From the NCBI GenBank assembly GCA_900546435.1, contig URCQ01000020.1, positions 1 to 44,116 on the forward strand: a DNA stretch of 44,116 nt. Direction: 5' to 3'. Below are positions 1 through 6,424 of this stretch, in pieces. This stretch comes from an uncultured Pseudobutyrivibrio sp. GTDB taxonomy: Bacteria; Bacillota; Clostridia; Lachnospirales; Lachnospiraceae. The notes below the pieces were generated by a model. It did no database searches, was not told where the DNA came from, and was given only the letters and a program-made list of their open reading frames with translations. The position numbers were made by a program, and so were the translations under genes. Each line of letters starts with the position of its first letter. Position 1 is the stretch's first letter.

Positions 1-69
1 ACATTTAACCGAGTATTTAAAGAAAGATATAAAATATCACCGAGTGATTATCGGATTCTTACATTGTAA
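1..69 (+). CDS. AraC-family transcriptional regulator, C-terminal fragment
   Basis: The window opens inside this gene. The 22 visible codons end with the pattern FNRVFKERY-ISPSDYR, which matches the last helix of the second helix-turn-helix in AraC/XylS regulators (F-R-FK...SP-YR), followed directly by the stop. This part contacts DNA in the family. The ligand-binding part lies outside the window, so the regulon and inducer cannot be judged. A strong terminator follows, which separates the gene from the pilus-like cluster downstream. Confidence 0.75.
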   Translation, partial: TFNRVFKERYKISPSDYRILTL

Positions 70-72
70 ATT

Positions 73-111
73 AAATCCTACAGATGGTATATGCCATTTG
101 TAGGATTTTTT
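73..111 (+). terminator. Rho-independent terminator after the AraC-like gene
   Basis: Bases 73-87 can pair with 94-108 to form a 15-bp stem with one G-T pair and a six-base loop. The descending arm runs into a row of six T (106-111). It begins four bases after the AraC-like stop codon. Confidence 0.85.
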
Positions 112-163
112 GTTGCAAAGCATATAGGAATGCTATTGTTTGCTAGAAAATGCAAAATAGTTA

Positions 164-172
164 TGGTATGAT
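164..172 (+). promoter_or_regulatory. Extended -10 promoter for the lipoprotein/pilus-like cluster
   Basis: TGGTATGAT (164-172) fits an extended -10 element (TGn plus TATGAT), 38 bases before the start codon at 211. No good -35 hexamer lies at normal spacing, as is usual for extended -10 promoters. The terminator just upstream makes a new promoter necessary here. A good ribosome binding site, AAGGAG at 198-203, lies seven bases before the ATG. Confidence 0.5.
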
Positions 173-210
173 ATTTTTTATGAAGTAAGAATACAATAAG
201 GAGTATCGAT

Positions 211-1134
211 ATGAGGCCTAAAAGAAAAAGGCGATTTCTGTGTATTCCGGTAATTCTGTGTGTAATCCTTTTATTTTCTTCGTGTGGCAAGGATACAAGC
301 GCATCAAATGATACCAAGAAATCAAACAGGGATAATGAACCTGTTGTTTTGACTGGGAGTGCCGATGGAACAGTTACCTATGGAAACGAATCCGTTACCA
401 TTGATGCGTCACATACACAAAATGGTTATCTGATGATTTCTTATACCGGGCAAAATCCAAAAGTGAAATTGCAAATTACAGGCGCAGATGATATCACATA
501 TACATACAATTTACATGGCGATGGGTATGAGACATTTCCCCTTACAGCCGGAAGTGGCACATATCAGATCGGCATATTTGAAAATATAGAGGGAACAAGT
601 TATGCAACACTTTTTACGCAATCCATTGATGCGCAATTGGAGAATGAATTTGATCCTTATCTATATGCGAACCAATATGTGAATTTTAATGCGAATTCAA
701 AAGCTGTAGCAGAAGCAAAAAAAATATCTTCTTCTGCCGGGGATGATTTGGAAGTTATACAAAATGTGTATAATTATATGATTTCAAACTTTACCTATGA
801 TTATGATAAAGCAGCCACAGTACAAAGTGGTTATCTTCCGGATGTAGATGAAGTGTTTGAACAAAAGACAGGGATTTGTTTCGATTATGCTGCAGTTATG
901 GCAACAATGCTTCGCTGTGAACGTATTCCAACACGTCTTGAGGTGGGGTATGCCGGAGATATCTATCACGCATGGATCAGTACCTATATCCACGACAAAG
1001 GCTGGGTTAACGGTATTATAGAATTTGATGGCAAAGATTGGAAACTTATGGATCCAACCTTTGCATCTACAAGTTCAGATCCAAAGGATTTTGTGACGGA
1101 AGCAGATGATTATGTCACGAAATATGTTTATTAG
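211..1134 (+). CDS. Lipoprotein with transglutaminase-like domain
   Basis: This 307-residue protein has a basic N-terminus, a hydrophobic stretch (residues 9-22) and a lipobox LFSSC with Cys25, so it should be an exported, lipid-anchored protein. The C-terminal half (about 180-290) is a transglutaminase-like cysteine-protease fold: Cys223 in TGICFDYA, His253 in YHAW and Asp281 in LMDPTF form the expected triad. The middle part (about 45-145) looks like a beta-rich domain. Such proteins may cleave or cross-link surface proteins or peptidoglycan; the substrate is unknown. Only 15 bases separate it from the pilC-like gene, so it is probably the first gene of that operon, driven by the extended -10 promoter at 164-172. 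Confidence 0.85.
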   Translation: MRPKRKRRFLCIPVILCVILLFSSCGKDTSASNDTKKSNRDNEPVVLTGSADGTVTYGNESVTIDASHTQNGYLMISYTGQNPKVKLQITGADDITYTYNLHGDGYETFPLTAGSGTYQIGIFENIEGTSYATLFTQSIDAQLENEFDPYLYANQYVNFNANSKAVAEAKKISSSAGDDLEVIQNVYNYMISNFTYDYDKAATVQSGYLPDVDEVFEQKTGICFDYAAVMATMLRCERIPTRLEVGYAGDIYHAWISTYIHDKGWVNGIIEFDGKDWKLMDPTFASTSSDPKDFVTEADDYVTKYVY

Positions 1135-1149
1135 CAGGAGGATTCCTTA

Positions 1150-2181
1150 ATGATGAATAAAAATAACAATTCGATATTGGGAAATATGGAAATAGCGGCA
1201 TTTTGCGATCAATTATCCATGATAGTTGCAGCTGGTATTTCTCTGTATGAAGGCGTTTCTATTTTGTCGGAAGATGCAGAGGACGAGCAGACGAAAGTAA
1301 TTTTGTCTGGCATCAATGCATCTCTGGAACAAGGTGTTTCCTTTCACGAAGCACTCAGTACATCTGAAGTTTTCCCAAAATATGTCATTGACATGATTGA
1401 GATTGGAGAAACAACAGGTAAATTAGAAGAAGTGTTGAAAGCATTGTCTACATATTATAGAAGAGAAGACAGTATCCGAAATAGCATAAAAAATGCAGTA
1501 ACATATCCGATAATTATGATTGTACTGATGTTTGTTATTATTTTTGTAATGATTGCAAAAGTCCTTCCTGTATTTCAACAGATTTATGGAGAACTGGGAA
1601 GCCAGCTGACCGGTGTTGCCGGTGCTTTTATGCGTTTTTCTATGGTACTGAACCGCTATATGCTTGTCATTGTTTTGCTGTTGGCAGTAGCGGTAGTAGC
1701 GCTTGTTTTCTTTGTTAAGTCAAATCATGGGAAAAGGTTTCTGCAGAAAAAAACATACGCCATGGCTTTAGCAACCGGACGCTTTGCAAATTGTATGTCA
1801 CTTGCAATGAGCAGTGGATTAGATACTGACCAGGGATTATTGTTTGCAGAACAACTCGTCGACAATCCATATATGGAGCAGCGTATTCGTACATGCAGTG
1901 ATCTGATTGCTTCGGGAAAGAGTTTTGCGGAGGCCATTCTTTCTACACACATTTTTGATAGAGTTTATGTATCTATGATTTCTATTGGATTTCGAACTGG
2001 TACTTTGGATGAGGTTATGGCGAAAATTTCAGAGGAATATGAGGATGCAATTGAAAATAGAATTGCAAAATTTATTGCCATTTTGGAACCAACGCTCGTC
2101 ATTATATTATCCGTTGTCATAGGAATCGTATTGATTTCTTTCCTATTGCCATTGATTGGAATTATGTCAAGTATAGGGTAA
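1150..2181 (+). CDS. pilC: Type II secretion/type IV pilus inner-membrane platform protein (PilC/GspF family)
   Basis: The 343-residue protein has the two-fold repeated architecture of the T2SF family: helical cytoplasmic domain 1 (about 12-110), a membrane segment (about 117-138), further segments (about 163-190), domain 2 (about 205-310) and a C-terminal membrane segment (about 312-338). The repeats show the usual G-T-G-L-E pattern (IGETTGKLEEVL; IGFRTGTLDEVM). In the family it is the platform on which the ATPase acts to assemble or retract pseudopili. Family members usually have about 400 residues, so this one has a short N-terminus. AGGAGG lies before the start, which could also be the ATG three bases later. 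It is followed by pseudopilin-like genes and a PilT ATPase. Confidence 0.88.
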   Translation: MMNKNNNSILGNMEIAAFCDQLSMIVAAGISLYEGVSILSEDAEDEQTKVILSGINASLEQGVSFHEALSTSEVFPKYVIDMIEIGETTGKLEEVLKALSTYYRREDSIRNSIKNAVTYPIIMIVLMFVIIFVMIAKVLPVFQQIYGELGSQLTGVAGAFMRFSMVLNRYMLVIVLLLAVAVVALVFFVKSNHGKRFLQKKTYAMALATGRFANCMSLAMSSGLDTDQGLLFAEQLVDNPYMEQRIRTCSDLIASGKSFAEAILSTHIFDRVYVSMISIGFRTGTLDEVMAKISEEYEDAIENRIAKFIAILEPTLVIILSVVIGIVLISFLLPLIGIMSSIG

Positions 2182-2212
2182 GAAGAGAAGATAAAGTGAG
2201 GCCAGTTACTAC

Positions 2213-2539
2213 ATGAAACAAATTCATTTAAAAAAGCAGGATAAGAAATGGAAAATTTGGGGATCGCTTATCTTTTTCCTTTGCATTCTTGTGTTGTTTG
2301 CAGTACTTTCTACACGGGTAAAGACGGCAAATGAGACACAACAGATGGAAATTCTGGAAAAAGCAGTTACAAGAACGATTACCGAATGTTATGCATTAGA
2401 AGGTGCGTATCCACCGGATATTGATTATCTGACAGCGCATTACGGACTGACGTATGATGCAGACACATATTTTATTGATTATCAGTATATTGGTTCCAAT
2501 TTAAGACCAGATGTTACGATTATAAAAAGGAATAGATAG
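2213..2539 (+). CDS. Small GspG/ComGC-like membrane-anchored protein
   Basis: This 108-residue protein has a very basic N-terminus, one membrane segment (about 17-33), a helical stretch and then EGAYPPDIDYL, which resembles the region after the long helix of GspG-type major pseudopilins (-GxYPxxxxxL-). It lacks the prepilin peptidase motif (G followed by FTLIE), so it is either a divergent minor pseudopilin or an assembly protein. It sits between pilC and a DUF4860-like gene. The function is inferred from context and this short similarity. Confidence 0.6.
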   Translation: MKQIHLKKQDKKWKIWGSLIFFLCILVLFAVLSTRVKTANETQQMEILEKAVTRTITECYALEGAYPPDIDYLTAHYGLTYDADTYFIDYQYIGSNLRPDVTIIKRNR

Positions 2540-2542
2540 TGT

Positions 2543-3031
2543 ATGATCGACTTAAAGAAAACACAGCAGCATTCGATTGAACAGATTTTTGTACTAATCC
2601 TGTTGACATTGTTTGCGGCAGTTGCATTTATTTTAGTTGCCATGGGAGCACGGCAATATCATTCCATTGCCAATCTGATGACAAACAATTATGAAAAAAG
2701 AACGATTTCTTCCTATTTGGAAGAAAAAATGAATCAGAATGACGGCAGCGGTACCATACAAATGACAAATGTTGGGGATTCTCCTGCGATTGCACTGGAA
2801 GAAGAGGTGAATGGCGCTGTATTTATTACTTATATCTATTGTTACGATGGATTTTTGTATGAGATTACTGTATCGCAGGATACACCAGTGGCCCAGGGGG
2901 ATGGACAGCAGATTATCGAGATGGAACAGATGTCGGTTCGTTTTCTGCGTGCCAATTTATTAGAATTTTCCATAACCGATCAAAAAAACGATACCTTTCC
3001 TGTATATGTATCGTTGCAATCAGATCAGTAA
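2543..3031 (+). CDS. DUF4860-like single-pass membrane protein of the pilus-like cluster
   Basis: This 162-residue protein has an N-terminal membrane segment (about 13-36) after a short polar stretch that includes SIEQIFVLILL, and then an extracytoplasmic domain of about 125 residues. Size, layout and position match what I remember of the DUF4860 family, found next to prepilin genes in Lachnospiraceae and Ruminococcus; this assignment is from memory. The topology resembles a minor pseudopilin without the processing site. It starts four bases after the preceding stop codon, which suggests translational coupling. Confidence 0.6.
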   Translation: MIDLKKTQQHSIEQIFVLILLTLFAAVAFILVAMGARQYHSIANLMTNNYEKRTISSYLEEKMNQNDGSGTIQMTNVGDSPAIALEEEVNGAVFITYIYCYDGFLYEITVSQDTPVAQGDGQQIIEMEQMSVRFLRANLLEFSITDQKNDTFPVYVSLQSDQ

Positions 3032-3042
3032 AGGAGTTTAGG

Positions 3043-3501
3043 ATGAAACAATATCAGCATTCCAAATCCGGAATATCACTGCTGGAAATAATGATGAATA
3101 TATTGTTTTTTGCATTGCTTGCGACACTCTGTATGCAGATTTTTTTCAAAGCATATCAGATTGCAAGAAAAACGACAGATTTACATCAGGCAGTAGAGGT
3201 GTGTACATCTATCGCGAATATATGTCAAAGTTCAGCGGATGCATATGATACATTAGTTTCTGTTTATCCGGATGGTATACAAAAAGAAGATGAAGTGCAG
3301 CTCTTTTTTAATAAAGCTTTTTTAGCCTGTGAAAAAAAAGATGCCAGTTATTGTGCTACCGTTTCCTTTGTGCAGGATACCTTACCTCAAATACATATTG
3401 TATTAAAAGAACAAAACGAAACAGAAGTAATATATGAACTGACAGCTGCTATATATCAGCCTCAAACGATAGGTGCGTTAGGGGGTGTACAGCATGAGTA
3501 G
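3043..3501 (+). CDS. Prepilin-type N-terminal cleavage/methylation protein (minor pseudopilin)
   Basis: This 152-residue protein begins with a short basic leader and SKSGISLLEIMM, a type III (prepilin) signal: cleavage is expected after Gly14, and Glu19 is the conserved Glu5 of the mature protein. The hydrophobic helix at about 15-40 would pack in the pilus core. The C-terminal domain is of unknown type. No prepilin peptidase is present in the window, so processing must rely on one elsewhere. AAGGAG lies before the start, and the stop overlaps the next start. Confidence 0.8.
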   Translation: MKQYQHSKSGISLLEIMMNILFFALLATLCMQIFFKAYQIARKTTDLHQAVEVCTSIANICQSSADAYDTLVSVYPDGIQKEDEVQLFFNKAFLACEKKDASYCATVSFVQDTLPQIHIVLKEQNETEVIYELTAAIYQPQTIGALGGVQHE

Positions 3502-3994
3502 CAAAAGAAATAAAACAATCCATATTGGATTTTCTACAATTTTGATGGTATTTACCATGCTTTGTCTGGTGACATTTGCAACTCTTTCTTTGCTTACCGC
3601 AAATGCCGATTATCGTCTGAGTAAGAAAGTTGCAGCAAAAACAGAGGATTACTATGAGGCAGATTTATTGGCAAGAGAATATCTGCTGCAGATTGATGAA
3701 TCATTGGAAGAATTGCACCAAAACTATGCAGGTCAAAAACCATTCTGTCAGGAGGCATTAAAGCGATTGCAGGAGATGCCTCTGCCGCAGGGGATTACGA
3801 AAAGTTCTGTCCCGGATGAAAATAGTTATCGTTTTGAGATTGCCATCAATGATGCGCAAACACTATCCGTGGTGTTACAACTGCAGGAACCGCAAAGCGA
3901 TGCGGATTGTTTTTATACCATCAAACAATGGAAAACGACGGTCATGCGTAGTGAAGAAAATGAGGAAGAAACATTACATTTATTGACAAGATAA
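3494..3994 (+). CDS. Pseudopilin-like single-pass membrane protein
   Basis: I chose the ATG at 3494 because the purine-rich GGGGGTG lies seven to thirteen bases upstream and the start overlaps the preceding stop (ATGAGTAG), giving 166 residues. An upstream GTG at 3485 would add three residues but lies inside that binding site. After a short basic leader there is HIGFSTILMVFTMLCL, a hydrophobic segment like those of PilX/PulK-type minor pilins but without a clear prepilin Glu5. A helical, charged ectodomain follows. No named family was recognised; a role in the pilus-like apparatus is inferred from topology and position. Confidence 0.65.
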   Translation: MSSKRNKTIHIGFSTILMVFTMLCLVTFATLSLLTANADYRLSKKVAAKTEDYYEADLLAREYLLQIDESLEELHQNYAGQKPFCQEALKRLQEMPLPQGITKSSVPDENSYRFEIAINDAQTLSVVLQLQEPQSDADCFYTIKQWKTTVMRSEENEEETLHLLTR

Positions 3995-4014
3995 AAGGAA
4001 AGGGTAAAACGTAT

Positions 4015-5073
4015 ATGAATGTTCAAGAAGTGCTCGAAAACATAGCAAAGGAAGAAGCATCAGATATTTTTGTTGTTGCCGGTCGACCTTTAACGTACAA
4101 AGTACATGGAAAAATGCACACGTATGAGGAAGAAAAGATGCTTCCGGATTCGTGTCGTGATTTTGTTACAGCAATTTATGCATTGGCGGATCATAGGGAT
4201 ATGACACATTTTGAGACGACAGGAGACGATGATTTTTCATTTGCAATCAAGGGTGTCTCCAGATTTCGTGTGAGTACCTATAAGCAGCGTGGATCCTATT
4301 CTGCAGTAATACGAGTTATTACATTTTCACTCCCTAGTTCAGAAGAATTGGGAATACCGGATACCATTATGAATCTTGCCAATATCAACCATGGTATGGT
4401 GCTTGTCACAGGACCAGCCGGAGGCGGAAAGTCAACGACGCTGGCATGTCTGATTGATAAAATCAACAGAGAACAGGAAAAACATATTATTACATTGGAA
4501 GACCCTTTGGAATTTTTGCATGCTCACAAGAAAAGTATTGTAAGTCAACGAGAGGTCTGTACCGATACGGAAAATTATCTGACGGCACTCAGAGCATCGC
4601 TGCGACAGAGCCCGGATGTTATCTTGCTGGGAGAAATGCGTGATTATGATACCATTAATACAGCAATGACAGCTGCAGAGACAGGTCATGTGATTTTTTC
4701 CACATTACATACCATAGGAGCAGCAAATACGATTGATCGTATTATTGATGCTTTTCCGGCAAGCCAGCAGCATCAGGTTGCGGTACAGCTTTCGCTTGTG
4801 TTACATGCGGTTGTTTCACAGCGTCTGTTGCCGACAGTTGACGGAAGATTAGTTCCGGCATTTGAAATCATGATTTTAACACCGGCAATCCAGAATCTGA
4901 TTCGAGAAGGTAAGACACATCAGATTGATGGCATGATTTATAATTCGACCAATGAAAGCATGCTTGCAATGGATACGAGTATCCTACGGCTTTATCAGCA
5001 AGGACTGATTGATAAAAATACAGCATTAGCAAATGCTTCTAATCCGGAGATGATGAGCAAAAGATTAGGCTAG
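4015..5073 (+). CDS. pilT: PilT-family twitching/retraction ATPase
   Basis: This 352-residue hexameric ATPase has the usual PilT layout: an N-terminal PAS-like domain (1-115) and a RecA-like domain. Visible motifs are Walker A GPAGGGKST (133-141), the Asp box LEDPLEF (161-167), Walker B DVILLGEMRD (201-210), the His box STLHT (229-233), and AIQNLIREGKTHQI (from 291), which is characteristic of PilT rather than PilB/GspE. PilT normally depolymerises type IV pili by working on PilC at the cytoplasmic membrane. It is the only secretion ATPase of this kind in the window, so it may be the only motor of this cluster. Confidence 0.92.
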   Translation: MNVQEVLENIAKEEASDIFVVAGRPLTYKVHGKMHTYEEEKMLPDSCRDFVTAIYALADHRDMTHFETTGDDDFSFAIKGVSRFRVSTYKQRGSYSAVIRVITFSLPSSEELGIPDTIMNLANINHGMVLVTGPAGGGKSTTLACLIDKINREQEKHIITLEDPLEFLHAHKKSIVSQREVCTDTENYLTALRASLRQSPDVILLGEMRDYDTINTAMTAAETGHVIFSTLHTIGAANTIDRIIDAFPASQQHQVAVQLSLVLHAVVSQRLLPTVDGRLVPAFEIMILTPAIQNLIREGKTHQIDGMIYNSTNESMLAMDTSILRLYQQGLIDKNTALANASNPEMMSKRLG

Positions 5074-5092
5074 CTATGCAAGGGGGTGCTTT

Positions 5093-6313
5093 ATGGAACA
5101 TAAGATCAAAGCGCAAATGTTAGGAATTTTTTCGATGGAATATGATGGAAAGCCTTTGGCATCAGAACGTATGCACAGGGATGGACAGTTTACCAGAATG
5201 ATGCAGGTGATTTTGCATTTTTCTGAGACAGGTATTTCCAAAGAAAAATTAGAAGAGTACGTTGTTGGTGAGCGCGATATGGGAAATCCGCACACCGCCA
5301 TACGTGTGATTGTTTATAAAACAAAGAAAAAATTAGAACAACTTGGACTGCAGGGAGAAAACTGGATTTATCAAAAGGATGGTATGTATTATTGGACATC
5401 CGATATTACGGTGATAGAAGATGCCAAGGAGTTCGAAAAAAAATATAAAAAAGCACAGGCATACCAGACGCAGTTGTCTTTAGAAGAGCAAAAAGATGCA
5501 TCAGAGACGTTACTAAAGCTTTATATGGATGCGTTTGAACTATATAAGGGAGACTTTTTATCAGGGTATACGGCGGAAACATGGGTGGCACAGGAGGCAA
5601 GACATTACCAGCAGATGTTTCGTGCGTGTGTGGAAACGATTGCGGAGTTGCTTCGAGAGCACAAAGATTGGAAAGCTATGGAAACGCTGGGGATGCGTGC
5701 AGCGCAGATAGAACCATATCAGAACTGGGAAGTCTTAAAAATGGAATCGCTTGTCAAGGCGGGACGCTATGACGAGGCGACAGAGTATTATTCAGAAGTT
5801 GCGGATGATTATCTCGAAGAATATGGGATTTATCCATCCACAAAAATGTTGCATTTACTGGATTATCATGCGACAGAAATGATTCATACCGATGGCATAC
5901 TGGAAAACATACAGGAAAAGATGTGCGAAGAGCAGGAGCGGCCGGCAGGTGGATTTTGCTGTAGTTATCCTGTATTTCGTGGATTATATCAATGGGCTTG
6001 CAGACGCATGGATCGTACACAACACGTGGTGTATCTGATGCTTTGTTCTCTGGTGGATGAACAAGGAAAAATACTTTCCGATGAAAAAGCGCGGGAGAAA
6101 CAGATGGAAATGCTCAGAAACAGTATTGGAACTTCTATTCGCCAATGTGATGCATTTATGCAATATAGCCGCTGTCAATATCTGGTACTACTGATTTTAA
6201 AAGAAGAAAAAGATGGTGTCCTAGTAGAGAACAGAATCAACCATTCTTTTATGCAAAAGCAAAAAAATGAAAAGAAAAAGTATCATGTGAATTGTCTGTT
6301 CACGGAAATTTAG
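5093..6313 (+). CDS. BTAD-type transcriptional activator with degenerate C-terminal GGDEF-like domain
   Basis: The 406-residue protein has an N-terminal winged-helix part (1-105), a helical bacterial transcriptional activation domain of tetratricopeptide type (about 107-262; LYKGDFLSGY and EEYGIYPST are typical) and a C-terminal part (about 295-400) that I read as a relic of a diguanylate cyclase fold: LRNSIGTSIRQCDAF...LVLL has the helix-to-hairpin pattern of GGDEF proteins, but SRCQY (359-363) stands where GGDEF should be. It should bind DNA and not make c-di-GMP. AGGGGGTG precedes the start, 19 bases after pilT, and the aSec locus follows. It is a plausible regulator of either or both neighbours. 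Confidence 0.8.
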   Translation: MEHKIKAQMLGIFSMEYDGKPLASERMHRDGQFTRMMQVILHFSETGISKEKLEEYVVGERDMGNPHTAIRVIVYKTKKKLEQLGLQGENWIYQKDGMYYWTSDITVIEDAKEFEKKYKKAQAYQTQLSLEEQKDASETLLKLYMDAFELYKGDFLSGYTAETWVAQEARHYQQMFRACVETIAELLREHKDWKAMETLGMRAAQIEPYQNWEVLKMESLVKAGRYDEATEYYSEVADDYLEEYGIYPSTKMLHLLDYHATEMIHTDGILENIQEKMCEEQERPAGGFCCSYPVFRGLYQWACRRMDRTQHVVYLMLCSLVDEQGKILSDEKAREKQMEMLRNSIGTSIRQCDAFMQYSRCQYLVLLILKEEKDGVLVENRINHSFMQKQKNEKKKYHVNCLFTEI

Positions 6314-6424
6314 AGAAAAAAGTGATGAAGAGGAACATATTTGGATACAGCAGGAATGATACGATGATTACACATATATGATATGAATAGCGAGATTATA
6401 AAAAAGAATGAGAGGGGAACCGGA

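Noticed and set aside
78..317. Minus-strand 79-codon open frame at the left edge.
   Set aside because: It runs through the terminator, the promoter and the start of the lipoprotein gene and lacks a ribosome binding site.
6383..6424. Upstream in-frame ATG for the adhesin.
   Set aside because: It would add 14 polar residues before the signal peptide and has no Shine-Dalgarno site, whereas GAGAGGGG fits the ATG at 6425.
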